Positions 1 to 8,875 of a DNA stretch of 64,000 bases are shown here, piece by piece. Origin of the DNA: Hymenobacter elongatus (GTDB taxonomy: Bacteria; Bacteroidota; Bacteroidia; Cytophagales; Hymenobacteraceae); contig NZ_SRLD01000016.1 in assembly GCF_004745955.1 (NCBI RefSeq), positions 41,342-105,341 of the forward strand. Reading direction: 5' to 3'. Every line of letters starts with the position of its first letter. The stretch's first letter is position 1. The position numbers and the translations under genes were made by a program. The notes beneath the pieces are model-generated. The model did not search any database, was not told where the DNA came from, and was given only the letters and a program-made list of their open reading frames with translations.

Positions 1-171
1 GGCATTGAGGCCTTTTTTGCCCTGTGCAACGTCGAATTGCACTTTGTCATTTTCGCGAATCTCGTCCACCAAGTCACTTACGTGTACGAAGATGTCCTGA
101 CCTGATTCGTCGGATTTAATGAAACCAAAGCCCTTGGTGTCATTGAAGAATTTTACTGTTCCTGTCTGCAT
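1..171 (-). CDS. Cold-shock domain protein (CspA family), C-terminus beyond window
   Basis: The reverse strand from the ATG at 169-171 reads MQTGTVKFFNDTKGFGFIK and then a segment with DIFVHVSDL. These are the RNP1 (KGFGFI) and RNP2 (DIFVH) motifs of the cold-shock domain, a five-stranded OB fold that binds single-stranded RNA and DNA. Family members act as RNA chaperones in the cytoplasm. The 57 codons seen cover most of a 65-75 residue protein; the stop lies outside the window. The gene is divergent from the repair gene at 393. The family assignment is secure; the particular paralogue cannot be told. Confidence 0.93.
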   Translation of the reverse strand, partial: MQTGTVKFFNDTKGFGFIKSDESGQDIFVHVSDLVDEIRENDKVQFDVAQGKKGLNA

Positions 172-392
172 GTTGGTAAAATATGAATGTCATTTAAGTC
201 AAGAGGCCAGAAAATTTGCTGGGCTCTTGGTAGAGCGTACAGCAGATATAAATGAAGCACTTTTTCTTAAACTTGTCCAAAGTTACGCATTTACGGCGAA
301 TGAGTTGGCATTATTCCGCTTTTACCTGCTTGCTCTTTTGAGGCCTCTCCTACTAAACCAGCTTTTCCAGGCTCTAAAGCCCTATTTTCCTC

Positions 393-1109
393 ATGACTTT
401 CGAAGAAATTTTTACGCAGCTCCAGGTTTTAGGCACCGAGCAAACCCGCAAATCCTACCTCCGGCACGGCAGCGGCCCCAACGTTTTCGGGGCGAGCTTC
501 GCCACTTATGGGGTCCTGAAGAAGCAGTTTGTGGGGCGGGGCAAAGACAAGACACTGGCGCACGGCATGGCCCGGCAGCTCTGGCACACCCAGAACATCG
601 ACGCCCAATCCCTGGCTACGATGATTGCCGACCCGCAGCAGCTTACCGAAGCGGAGGCCGAAGTCTGGGCGCGGGATATTCAGTACTATGCCCTAGCCGA
701 TTTGCTGGCCGCGCTGGTAGCCCAAACGTCCTTTGCTCAGGCCAAAGTGGCGCAGTGGACAATGGCCCCCGCCGAAATGCTCCAACGGGTGGGCTACTCG
801 CTGGTAAGTCGGCTGGCATTGGCTGCGTCCCTGCTGCCCGATGCTTTTTTCGAAGACCAGATCGTGCAGATGGAACGCGCCATTCAGACTGCTCCCAACC
901 GGGCGAAGGAAGCCATCAACACGGCTTTCATAAGTATCGGGAGCCGGTCGGAGATGCTACGGGCGCTGGTGGAGCAAGCGGCAGCCCGCCTCGGCGACAT
1001 CGTTATCGACCACGGCGACACGAGCTGCCAGACGTTTGCTATTCGGGAATACCTGGGGCGGGTGTGGGCACGCAAGGCGAAACCGGGCGCAACAACGCAA
1101 GCGGCGTAG
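393..1109 (+). CDS. DNA alkylation repair protein (AlkD-like HEAT-repeat family)
   Basis: This 238-residue protein resembles the AlkD/AlkC-type DNA alkylation repair family: short, helical, with HEAT-like repeats. Its N-terminus (TFEEIFTQLQVLGTEQTRKS) and the following segment about a YGV.KKQF stretch and a LW.T..IDAQ..A stretch match the N-terminal pattern of the family. Known members excise bulky or cationic alkylated bases without flipping them. The Asp and Trp catalytic residues cannot be placed with confidence by eye, so repair activity is inferred from overall similarity. Length is typical. It stands alone, divergent from the cold-shock gene. The ATG at 393 starts just before the first helix. 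Confidence 0.75.
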   Translation: MTFEEIFTQLQVLGTEQTRKSYLRHGSGPNVFGASFATYGVLKKQFVGRGKDKTLAHGMARQLWHTQNIDAQSLATMIADPQQLTEAEAEVWARDIQYYALADLLAALVAQTSFAQAKVAQWTMAPAEMLQRVGYSLVSRLALAASLLPDAFFEDQIVQMERAIQTAPNRAKEAINTAFISIGSRSEMLRALVEQAAARLGDIVIDHGDTSCQTFAIREYLGRVWARKAKPGATTQAA

Positions 1110-1462
1110 TACCGACGTTACGTTTGCCGCAAAGCTTCCGCTGCCGAAACCTATAGGACTGTCGTGCCTGATCCGGCGTCAAGAGGCAGAAGCAGCTCGG
1201 CCGCTACGGTATCTGATTCCAGTGGCACGCGGGATACTTCGGCTCCGCGCTGCCACGCCCAGCATGACGTTCCGATACTAATCTTCTTTATACAGTAAGA
1301 GTGGGTTTGGGAATGGTCCTACTTGATCTGTCGTCCGCTTGTCGAAGCATCTCTACCACGCTGTTGAGTGGTTGCTACGAAGTGGGAGGGATGCTTCGAC
1401 TCCGCTCAACATGGCGCAAACAGCGTTTTCACCACTTCCCAAACACGCTCTACTCCTCCTTC
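1110..1462. other. Intergenic region with a degenerate palindromic element
   Basis: No convincing gene is seen between the repair gene and the thioesterase. Open frames that cross this stretch have no recognisable content. The notable item is a worn inverted repeat at 1339-1400 (listed separately). Confidence 0.6.
1339..1400. repeat. Palindromic element, degenerate copy
   Basis: The left half has CTTGTCGAAGCATCTCTACC and the right half has GGATGCTTCGAC followed by TCCGCTCAACATG. This is the same core as the better preserved copies at 28159, 33496 and 63735, but the arms have diverged. It sits immediately 5' of the thioesterase gene. Confidence 0.6.
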
Positions 1463-1879
1463 GTGTCTGAACATACGCCTTCCTTCCGCTTTTCTCGCCT
1501 CCTTCAGGTGGTAGAGACTGATATCGACGAGCTGAACCACGTGAACAATGTGCAGTACGTACAGTATGTACAGGATACGGCGGCGGCGCACTGGCACGCG
1601 GCATTTCCGGTGGGCGAACGGGAGCCTTATATATGGGTGGTGCTGGAACACCGGGTACGCTACCACAAGCCCGCGTTTCTGGGCGAGAAACTACGCTGCA
1701 CCACTTGGGTGGGCACCGTGCGTGGGGCCCAGTCGCAGCGCTTCGTGCGCATCGAGCGGGCCGCCGATGACGTGCTGCTCTGCGAGGCCGAAACCCAGTG
1801 GGTGCTACTCGACCCGTCTACGCAGCGCCCGAAGCGGGTGACGCCGGAGGTGGAGCAACGGCTGCGGGTGGCGGTGTAG
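1463..1879 (+). CDS. Acyl-CoA thioesterase, 4HBT/YbgC-like hot-dog fold
   Basis: The protein (138 residues from the GTG at 1463) has the hot-dog thioesterase signature VVETDIDELNHVNNVQYVQY, in which the D..NH.NN..Y block holds the catalytic Asp and the CoA-binding helix start. Further on come WVVLEHRVRYHKPAFLGE and a C-terminal strand with ETQWVLLD, all typical of 4HBT enzymes that hydrolyse acyl-CoA thioesters in the cytoplasm. The open frame extends upstream to 1301, but that part reads through the palindromic element and adds about 54 residues unlike the family. I therefore chose GTG 1463. Substrate is unknown. Confidence 0.85.
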   Translation: MSEHTPSFRFSRLLQVVETDIDELNHVNNVQYVQYVQDTAAAHWHAAFPVGEREPYIWVVLEHRVRYHKPAFLGEKLRCTTWVGTVRGAQSQRFVRIERAADDVLLCEAETQWVLLDPSTQRPKRVTPEVEQRLRVAV

Positions 1880-1897
1880 ACAGACGTCCGAATCAGA

Positions 1898-2176
1898 CTA
1901 ATCCTCTGTCTTTGTTCCGCCAAGCTTTTGTAACGCTTCCGATACCATTCCAATCAGTACAGGCTCTGTTGAGCAAACACCAGCAAAAATCCATACTAAT
2001 TTCCGGCCTTCAAATTCCATTTTAAACAAATCAATAGAACAGTAGCGCTTTATCGTCATCGAATTAATAAAAGAACTATTTGGGTAGGAGAGCATATAAG
2101 AAAAGTCTTCAATTTCACTAGTTTCCAAAATATCACCAGCATCAGTGTTATGCAGATAATTACTAATTGCCAGCAT
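1898..2176 (-). CDS. Small hypothetical protein in a low-GC islet, possibly the 3' part of a broken gene
   Basis: A 92-residue open frame, AT-rich compared with its neighbours, starts at ATG 2176 (MLAISNYLHNTDAGDIL). I recognise no domain. Immediately upstream in the same frame, separated by a single TAG at 2180-2182, is another open stretch of 31 codons starting at ATG 2275 (MIGLMRIAFEF). The two together would make a protein of about 125 residues, so this may be a gene broken by one nonsense mutation. Base composition and small acidic products resemble polymorphic-toxin immunity genes, but that is only a guess. Confidence 0.4.
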   Translation of the reverse strand: MLAISNYLHNTDAGDILETSEIEDFSYMLSYPNSSFINSMTIKRYCSIDLFKMEFEGRKLVWIFAGVCSTEPVLIGMVSEALQKLGGTKTED

Positions 2177-2179
2177 AAT

Positions 2180-2275
2180 CTACACGTTATGAGTTCGTAA
2201 AATTTCAATCAGCACTTTTCTCAAGCTAGGAAATTGGTCATTAAACTCGAACGCAATCCTCATTAAGCCTATCAT
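2180..2275 (-). pseudogene. Possible 5' fragment of the gene at 1898-2176
   Basis: This 31-codon frame ends in TAG and is followed two codons later, in the same frame, by the ATG of the 92-residue frame. The composition is the same. Read through, the two form one continuous protein, which suggests a recent nonsense mutation. Alternatively the downstream ATG is the true start and this stretch is chance. Confidence 0.35.
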
Positions 2276-2318
2276 AAAGTTTGTTAACAGGTTAAATCAT
2301 TCGTAATTAAACCCCCTA

Positions 2319-2706
2319 TTACTCCAGCCTCTTTGTTGACGGTTTTCCTTCACTCAGACACCGCTCAATGGCGTTATTCCAAAAACTAATCATCCCGCTA
2401 TCTGCCGACGCAGTAATTCTGCTGCCTAATATTTGGCTATCTATATGGCCCTCTGCATCAAACTCTATTGGCTGTGATGCGCTGATAATATCACTAACAT
2501 CAAATATACTTCCTGTTAACTCGTAGTACTCTTCTAAAAAATACCACATTACCCAGAAGGCATCTTCTGAAGAAAGATTCACTTTTTTTGAGTTGTTCCA
2601 TTTCGTTTGAAACGACACTCGACAAGGTGTATTTATCATAAGCCACAACATCAAAAATCTTCGACGTCCCGGTTTCGAACCACCTCTTATAAATAAGCCG
2701 GACATT
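2319..2706 (-). pseudogene. Hypothetical gene with a frameshift at an A7 run
   Basis: Two overlapping reverse-strand frames make sense only when joined. The first starts at ATG 2706 (MNVRLIYKRWFETGTSKIFD) and reads to the run of seven A's on the coding strand at plus positions 2583-2589. After the run the other frame continues with VNLSSEDAFWVMWYFLEEYY to the stop at 2319. Six A's instead of seven would give a single protein of about 129 residues. This could be a pseudogene, a sequencing error or transcriptional slippage. No domain is recognised; composition is AT-rich like the neighbouring broken gene. Confidence 0.5.
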
Positions 2707-2741
2707 CATATATAAATACAAATCTTTGCCATTATTATCAT

Positions 2742-2910
2742 TAAGAGCCTGTTAAAAATTAGGCGTGGCCTATGTTTTCGATACTCCAAAAACGCCGTTC
2801 TGGGCAATTTCACGCCTTCCGCCCTGTGCTGGCCCAACAACAGGTATGTCGTTTTTGGCTTGTTTCGAGGTCAGATGTATTAGCCCCGCCTAATTTTTAA
2901 CAGGCTCTTA
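2742..2910. mobile_element. MITE-like element, 169 bp, perfect 24-bp terminal inverted repeats
   Basis: The ends at 2742-2765 and 2887-2910 are perfect inverted repeats beginning TAAGAGCCTGTTAAAAATTA. The interior of 121 bp has no open frame of note. The outermost TA may be a target dinucleotide. The structure is that of a non-autonomous element mobilised by a transposase elsewhere. It lies between the low-GC islet and the addA-like gene. The transposase family is not known to me. Confidence 0.8.
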
Positions 2911-3009
2911 ATACAAGGCAACCATTTCTTTTCCGTTAGGCAATCTACCTAAAGCGGCCGGTTTAGCCCTACTTATCGATTATCTTGCACCCCGCTTTTC
3001 CCTCCCGCA

Positions 3010-6000
3010 ATGCCTGCCACGTTCCGCATCTACTCCTCTTCTGCCGGCTCCGGCAAAACCTACCAGCTGACCAAGGAATACCTGAAACTGGCCCTGGGCT
3101 CCGAGGACCCGAGCTACTTCAAGAGCATCCTGGCTATTACCTTCACCAACGACGCGGCGGGTGAGATGAAAGAGCGCATTATCGGTGCGTTGCGGCGCTT
3201 TGCCTATCCCACCGAAGCCAACCAGGACGACACGCTGCTGCGCGACATTGCCCGGGAACTGGCCGACGAAGGGCTGCTGCCGCGCCACGCCGAAACGCCT
3301 GAGGAACAACAGCAGGAGCTGCGGCGGCGGGCGGCGGCTACGTTTCGGCTGGTGCTGTATCACTATGCCGACTTTGGCGTCAGTACCATCGACTCGTTTG
3401 TGCAGCGCATCGTGCAGGCTTTCACGCGGGAGCTGGGCTTACCGGCCACGTTTGAGGTGGAGCTGGACGGCGACGCGGTGCTGCAAAGCGCGGTAGCCCT
3501 GCTGCTGGACCGTGTGAACCGCGACCCGAATGCGGCGCTGCTCTCCCGTTCGCTGGCCGACTACGCCCTGAGCAAGGCCGACGAGGGCCGCAGCTGGAAT
3601 AACCTGGCCGACGAGCTGGTGCAGTTCGGGCGCTTCCTGCTGAGCGAGCCGGTGCACGAGGCCGTGACGCAGCTCCAGAAAATGTCGTTGCAGGACTACC
3701 GCCGCCTGCACGAAACGCTGCGCAAGCGCAAGGAAGTCATTGAAAGCAAGTTTCAGCTGGTGGCGTTGCAGGCCATTGTGGCGCTGGAAACGGCCGGGGT
3801 GACGGAAGCGGATTTGTACCAGGGCAAAAACGGTATTATCGGCTATTTCACGAAGTGGGAAGAGCGCCTGCTGCCCGACAAGGAAGCCAACAGCTACGTG
3901 CGCGCCACCGTGGAGCAGGACAAGTGGTACAGTGGCAAGGTGAAAACGGCGGCCGACAAACAGCGCGTAGACGCCGTGAAAGAGGCTGTAACCACGTATT
4001 ACCAAGAGCTGGAAAACCTGCGCGCCACTCTCCTCTCCGACTATATTTTGGTGAATGGAATGCTGCCGTACCTGTTTCATGTGTCGCTGCTGAGCGAGCT
4101 GAGCAAGGCCGTGGACCAGCTCAGTCGGGAGCGGGGCGTGGTGCTTATTGCCGAATTTAACCGTCGTATTGCCAGCATTGTGCTGCGCGAGCCGGTGCCG
4201 TTCTTGTATGAGCGCATGGGCGAGCGGTATTTGCACCTGCTCATCGACGAGTTTCAGGATACCTCGGTGCTGCAGTGGAACAACCTGCTGCCGCTGGTGG
4301 AAAACGCCGTATCGACCGGCAATCTGTCATTGGCCGTGGGCGACGCCAAGCAGGCCATCTACCGCTGGCGCGGCGGCGAGATGGAGCAGATTCTGCGGCT
4401 GCACCAGAACCAGACCGAGCACCTGTATGGCCGCGTGGCCGATGAGGAGCTGCGCGGGCTGTTGCAGGATCGGTATCTCACGCTCGATCAGGCCCTGCAG
4501 CCGGAGCAGCTGACTATCAACTACCGGTCGGCCCCGGAGATTATCAGCTTCAACAACGACTTTTTTGGGGAGGTGAGCCGCACGCACCCGCAGCTGCCGC
4601 TGGTGCAGGCTATTTATGACGAGCATTTTGGGCAGCAAACACCCGGTGGGGAGGCCGGCCACGTCGAGCTGCTCTTCACCGAGGACGACGCCCCGGCCCG
4701 CCGCTACGACCCCACGACCGGCGCCTACACCGCCGAAACCCTCCCCGGCGTGGGCCCGGAGGAAGTATTCGACTACGAAGCCAGCACGCTCTACCTCACC
4801 TTGCAGCTTGTGGAGCAGGCCGTGCAGGATGGGTTCCGGCTGCAGGATATTGCCGTGCTCTGCCGTCGTCGTAACAGCAGCCGCCAGGTCGCCAAGTTTC
4901 TGAAGGAGCGCGGCTACGCCATTATTTCCGCCGATTCGCTGTCGTTGGAATTTGCCGAGGTGGTGAATCTGCTGGTGGCTTTGTTTCGGGTGCTCAACCA
5001 GCCTGCCGACACGCTGGCGCGGGCCGAGACCCTGCTCTTGGTCGACAAGGTGGTGCGGCAGCTGGCCCCTACCCCGGCGCGGGCGCGCCACATTGCCACG
5101 CTGGCCAACGCGGAAAAGGCCCAGGCAATGTTTGACGAGCTACGGGCCCTGGGCTACGACGTGCGCGAGCAGGAGACCGGCAACCTGGGCCTCTACGAGC
5201 TAACCGAGCGGCTGATTGGCACCTTCGAGCTGCTGGGGCGCAACGAGGAAAGCGAGTACCTGTTTCGCTTCCTGGACCTCACCCTGGAGTACAGCCTGCG
5301 CTTCGGCAACAACCTCAACAACTTCCTGACATACTGGGAGCAGAAGAAAAGCGCGCTCAGCATCAACGCCCCGGCCGGCCGCGACGCCATTACCATTACC
5401 ACGGTGCACAAAGCCAAGGGCCTGGCCTACGGCGTGGTCATCGTGCCCTTCGCCGACTGGAGCCTGACACCCTACCGCGGCACGCTGCTCTGGGGCCAGC
5501 TGCCCGCCGATGCCAAGCCCGTGCCCGAAATGCCGCCGATAGCCGTGGTGAGTCAGACACAGGCGCTGCTGCGCACCCCGCTGGCCCGGCAATACACCGA
5601 GGAGCTGGAGAAGACCTTTCTCGAGGGCCTGAATATGCTCTACGTGGCCTTTACCCGGCCGCGCCACCGCTTATACGTACTAAGCCGCCGGCCCAAGCCG
5701 ACCAAAGTCGCCAAGGAAACAGAGCTAAGCGAAGCCACCGAGCCCGCCAAAACCGTGGCCGAGCTGCTGCACCGCTACTTGCTGGCAACCGGGCACTGGA
5801 ACGACGAGCAGACGGCCTACATCCTGGCCGACAGCCACCACGCGGTGCCGCCGCTCAAAACCCAGCAGGCCACGACGCAGCCCTATTTGCTCACGAACCT
5901 GACCAGCACGCCCTGGGAAGAGCGCCTGCGCCTGCGCCGCCACGCCAATACGGTGTTCGATTTCGATGATCAGCAGGTGCAGCGCGAGTGGAACCGCAAG

Positions 6001-6423
6001 CTGCACTACGCCCTGCGCCGCACCGAAGTGGCCGCCGATGTGGAGCGCGTGGCCACCCAGCTGGTAGCCGAGGGCCTGGTCAGCAGCAAGGAGAAAGGAA
6101 CGCTGGTGAGCTTGCTGCGCCGCACGGTCGAGAACCCGCAGCTGGCTCACTATTTCAGCCCGGCCGTGGCGGTAGAAACCGAGCGGGAAATTCTGGTGGG
6201 CGGCACCCGCCGGCAGGACTACAAGCCCGACCGGATCGTGTTTGAGCCCGCCGTGGGCCCCGTGCCCGGCCGCGTCACGGTTCTCGACTTCCGGATTCCG
6301 CCCCCCGAGCCCCAGCACCGCCGCACGTTGCAGCAGTACGCGGGCCTGTTCCGGCAGCTGGGGTATACGGATGTGCAGTGCGTGCTCTATTACTTTGACA
6401 CGGAGGAGGTAATCGTGTTTTAG
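3010..6423 (+). CDS. addA: UvrD-family helicase/exonuclease subunit, AddA-like (RecB-like)
   Basis: The 1137-residue protein starts with SSSAGSGKTYQLTKEY (Walker A, residues 9-24). It then has Walker B LLIDEFQDTS near residue 412, motif III VGDAKQAIYRWRGGE near 442, INYRS near 504, TTVHKAKGL near 797 and LYVAFTRPRHRLYV near 878. This is a complete superfamily 1A helicase of the AddA/RecB type, which unwinds double-strand break ends for recombinational repair. The C-terminal 150 residues resemble the RecB-like nuclease (E.EILVGG, YKPDRIV, VLDFR...LQQY), but the usual D-Y-K-T-G is replaced by DFRIP, so nuclease activity is doubtful. The partner subunit is at 9329. The gene ends facing the M48 gene across a shared hairpin. 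Confidence 0.88.
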   Translation: MPATFRIYSSSAGSGKTYQLTKEYLKLALGSEDPSYFKSILAITFTNDAAGEMKERIIGALRRFAYPTEANQDDTLLRDIARELADEGLLPRHAETPEEQQQELRRRAAATFRLVLYHYADFGVSTIDSFVQRIVQAFTRELGLPATFEVELDGDAVLQSAVALLLDRVNRDPNAALLSRSLADYALSKADEGRSWNNLADELVQFGRFLLSEPVHEAVTQLQKMSLQDYRRLHETLRKRKEVIESKFQLVALQAIVALETAGVTEADLYQGKNGIIGYFTKWEERLLPDKEANSYVRATVEQDKWYSGKVKTAADKQRVDAVKEAVTTYYQELENLRATLLSDYILVNGMLPYLFHVSLLSELSKAVDQLSRERGVVLIAEFNRRIASIVLREPVPFLYERMGERYLHLLIDEFQDTSVLQWNNLLPLVENAVSTGNLSLAVGDAKQAIYRWRGGEMEQILRLHQNQTEHLYGRVADEELRGLLQDRYLTLDQALQPEQLTINYRSAPEIISFNNDFFGEVSRTHPQLPLVQAIYDEHFGQQTPGGEAGHVELLFTEDDAPARRYDPTTGAYTAETLPGVGPEEVFDYEASTLYLTLQLVEQAVQDGFRLQDIAVLCRRRNSSRQVAKFLKERGYAIISADSLSLEFAEVVNLLVALFRVLNQPADTLARAETLLLVDKVVRQLAPTPARARHIATLANAEKAQAMFDELRALGYDVREQETGNLGLYELTERLIGTFELLGRNEESEYLFRFLDLTLEYSLRFGNNLNNFLTYWEQKKSALSINAPAGRDAITITTVHKAKGLAYGVVIVPFADWSLTPYRGTLLWGQLPADAKPVPEMPPIAVVSQTQALLRTPLARQYTEELEKTFLEGLNMLYVAFTRPRHRLYVLSRRPKPTKVAKETELSEATEPAKTVAELLHRYLLATGHWNDEQTAYILADSHHAVPPLKTQQATTQPYLLTNLTSTPWEERLRLRRHANTVFDFDDQQVQREWNRKLHYALRRTEVAADVERVATQLVAEGLVSSKEKGTLVSLLRRTVENPQLAHYFSPAVAVETEREILVGGTRRQDYKPDRIVFEPAVGPVPGRVTVLDFRIPPPEPQHRRTLQQYAGLFRQLGYTDVQCVLYYFDTEEVIVF

Positions 6424-6502
6424 CCGTCGCTACCGCGAAGCTGCTTTTTACCTTTTGCTCACAAAGCGTATAGCGCGCCAGGGCTATGTAGGACCATAGA
6501 AA

Positions 6503-6563
6503 AAGGCGACTTTTAGGTTTGTCGGCCGCCTAAGCTGGTGCCGACAAACCTAAAAGCCGCCTT
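6503..6563. terminator. Bidirectional terminator-like hairpin
   Basis: Arms 6503-6525 and 6541-6563 are complementary over 23 bp with two mismatches (AAGGCG..TTTTAGGTTTGTCGG), loop 15 bp. It lies between two convergent genes. Confidence 0.75.
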
Positions 6564-6586
6564 AGCAATAGCCTACTGCGGGCTGG

Positions 6587-7384
6587 CTACTTAGCGGGCT
6601 TAGCGAAACCGTCTTTCGTAGCGCGCTCCGTTACGATGGCCATACGCTTTTCCGTATCGGGATGCGAAGAAAACAGCTGGGCTCCTTTCGACGCTTTGGC
6701 CTGGCCCGCATCTTCCGACAGCTTCTGGAGCTTGCCAAAAGCTGAGGCCATGTACCACGGATTAACTTTCTGGCCTTTCAGCAGCTCATAGCCGTAGCCA
6801 TCGGCGCTGCTTTCCTGGGCCCGCGAAAAGGAAGCATTGGCCACAGCCTGCCCCAGGTCGCCGAGTTGCGAGTCGCTCAGGGCGGCTCCGGCCCCACCCT
6901 GCGACGATACGCCTTCCTTGAGGGCCGAACTGAGCAGCGCCGTGCGGAAAGCATCGCGGGAATCTTTGTGCTTGACGTGGCCGATTTCGTGGCCGATAAC
7001 CCCCAGCACTTCCTGGTCGGTCATCAGATCCAGCAGGCCCGCAAATACCCGCACGCTGCCGTCGGCACAGGCAAAGGCATTGACGTCTTTCACCAGATAC
7101 ACTTTGTAGTTCATACTCATGCCATCGTAGGTACCCAGGGTGGCTACCAGCTTCTGCAGGCGCTTGGCCAGCGGGTGGGTAGCAGGTGCCACGGAGTTGT
7201 TGGCATCCATCCAGGCCACGTATTCCTGGGTGTGCTGAATTACTTCTTCGTCGCTGAGCGTAATGGCCTTGGCCGCTTTCAGCCCCGCCCCAATGGATTT
7301 GGTGTTGAGCTTTAGCTGGGCTTGAGCACCGGAAAAGGAGGCAGCTACGAGGCAAACGGCTAGGGTGAGGAATTGCTTTTTCAT
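6587..7384 (-). CDS. Secreted M48-family zinc metalloprotease
   Basis: From ATG 7384 the product is 265 residues with a signal peptide (MKKQFLTLAVCLVAASFSGA, cleavage after AQA). The zinc motif VIGHEIGHVKHKDS lies near residue 130, and a third-ligand region with a SSADGYGYELL block follows. This is the M48 (HtpX/BepA-like) pattern, here without the membrane segments of HtpX, so a periplasmic or lipoprotein-free secreted protease is likely. A longer frame to 7516 reads through the promoter region of the MFS gene and was rejected. It is divergent from the MFS gene. Confidence 0.88.
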   Translation of the reverse strand: MKKQFLTLAVCLVAASFSGAQAQLKLNTKSIGAGLKAAKAITLSDEEVIQHTQEYVAWMDANNSVAPATHPLAKRLQKLVATLGTYDGMSMNYKVYLVKDVNAFACADGSVRVFAGLLDLMTDQEVLGVIGHEIGHVKHKDSRDAFRTALLSSALKEGVSSQGGAGAALSDSQLGDLGQAVANASFSRAQESSADGYGYELLKGQKVNPWYMASAFGKLQKLSEDAGQAKASKGAQLFSSHPDTEKRMAIVTERATKDGFAKPAK

Positions 7385-7498
7385 TGAAAAGCAAAGGATT
7401 GTATTAGAAAAGAAATATACAGAAATGGAAACGGGCGCGAAGTAGGGCAATATTTTTGAAGTATCCAGCCTGTGGTGCAACCCGCCGGCCAAAGCCGG

Positions 7499-7506
7499 TA
7501 CTTTTG
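7499..7506 (+). promoter_or_regulatory. Bacteroidota -7 box TACTTTTG upstream of the MFS gene
   Basis: The box matches TAnnTTTG and lies 24 bp before the ATG at 7530. No clear -33 TTTG is visible. Confidence 0.5.
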
Positions 7507-7529
7507 CAAGGCCCAATTTGTAGTCGTTT

Positions 7530-8807
7530 ATGTCTCAGTTGCCCCCCGTTCCCGACAAACGCCAGGCCGCTCTCGGCTTCATCTTTATTACGCTGTTGCT
7601 GGACGTTATCGGCTTTGGCATCATCATTCCGGTGCTGCCCAAGCTCATTACCCAGCTCATCGGCGGCACGTTGAGTGAGGCCGCCAAGTACGCCGGCTGG
7701 ATGATGTTTGCCTTTGCCAGCATGCAGTTTCTGTTTTCGCCGGTGCTGGGCAACCTCTCCGACCAGTACGGCCGCCGGCCGGTGCTGCTCACGGCGCTCT
7801 TCGGCTTCGGCCTCGATTACCTGTTTCTGGCCTTCGCGCCCACCATCGGCTGGCTGTTCGTGGGCCGTATTATTGCCGGCATCACCGGGGCCAGCTTCAC
7901 GACGGCCGCCGCTTACATTGCCGATATCAGTACGCCCGAAAAGCGGGCCCAGAACTTCGGTATGATCGGGGCCGCCTTTGGGCTGGGCTTCATCATTGGG
8001 CCGGTAATCGGGGGCACGCTGGGGCAGTTTGGGCCGCGCGTGCCGTTTTTGGCCGCCGCCGGCCTGACGCTGCTCAACTGGCTCTACGGCTACTTTGTGC
8101 TGCCCGAGTCGCTCGAAAAAGCTCACCGCCGCAAGTTCGACTGGCGCCGGGCCAACGCGCTGGGCTCGTTGCGGCAGCTGCAGAAATACCCCGTGATTCT
8201 GGGGCTGGTGTCGTCGCTGGTGTTCGTCTACATCGCGGCGCACGCCACGCAGGGCACCTGGTCGTATTATACCATGTATAAATTCGGCTGGAACGAGGCC
8301 TGGGTGGGCTATTCGCTCGGCGCGGTGGGCTTGCTGACGGCGCTGGTGCAGGGCGTGCTCATTCGCTACCTCAACCCCAGGCTCGGGGCCAAGCGCTCGG
8401 TTTTTCTGGGGCTGACACTGTATTCGGTGGGCTTCACGCTGTTCGCCTTCGCTCCTACGGGGTGGGCCATGTTCGTTTTTCTGGTGCCTTACTGCCTGGG
8501 TGGCATTGCGGTGCCGGCCCTGCAGGGCATTATGTCGGGGCAGGTGCCGGCCAACGAGCAGGGCGAGCTGCAAGGCGCGCTGACGAGCCTCGTGAGCCTG
8601 ACCTCCATCGTGGGGCCGCCGCTGATGACCAACCTGTTTGCCTTTTTCACCGGCCCTAGGGCCCCGGTGCACTTCCCCGGCGCCGCTTTTCTAACGGGCG
8701 CGGTCCTCACCGTTATCAGCACGCTGCTGGCCATGAAGTCGTTACGCCACTACGTAGCGCCCGTGGTGCCCGTGGCAGTGCCCGAGGAAGTGGCCGTAGG
8801 GCATTAA
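7530..8807 (+). CDS. MFS drug efflux transporter, TetA/TCR-like
   Basis: A 425-residue inner-membrane protein with about 12 hydrophobic segments. MFS motif A appears as [14 protein letters not shown] near residue 77, and motif C, found in drug:H+ antiporters with 12 segments, as [12 protein letters not shown] near 150. The opening [20 protein letters not shown] and the following VLPKLI match the TCR/Tet group. Family members export tetracycline or other small hydrophobic compounds in exchange for protons; the substrate here is not predictable. No regulator gene of TetR type is adjacent. The ATG at 7530 follows a good -7 box. Confidence 0.9.
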   Translation: MSQLPPVPDKRQAALGFIFITLLLDVIGFGIIIPVLPKLITQLIGGTLSEAAKYAGWMMFAFASMQFLFSPVLGNLSDQYGRRPVLLTALFGFGLDYLFLAFAPTIGWLFVGRIIAGITGASFTTAAAYIADISTPEKRAQNFGMIGAAFGLGFIIGPVIGGTLGQFGPRVPFLAAAGLTLLNWLYGYFVLPESLEKAHRRKFDWRRANALGSLRQLQKYPVILGLVSSLVFVYIAAHATQGTWSYYTMYKFGWNEAWVGYSLGAVGLLTALVQGVLIRYLNPRLGAKRSVFLGLTLYSVGFTLFAFAPTGWAMFVFLVPYCLGGIAVPALQGIMSGQVPANEQGELQGALTSLVSLTSIVGPPLMTNLFAFFTGPRAPVHFPGAAFLTGAVLTVISTLLAMKSLRHYVAPVVPVAVPEEVAVGH

Positions 8808-8875
8808 CTCTTGCGCTGAGCTGTTGCAGGCTTTTTTGATTTGTGAAAACACCTTCGCCTCGGCGACAACGTGGC

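Noticed and set aside
2660..2700. GGTTTCGAACC resembling a tRNA T-loop
   Set aside because: No acceptor stem or cloverleaf around it, and it is part of the broken coding frame (RWFETG).
7404..8672. 422-residue minus-strand frame opposite the MFS gene
   Set aside because: Antisense shadow in GC-rich DNA, rich in His, Gln, Arg and Gly, with no recognisable domain, while the plus strand encodes a clear transporter.
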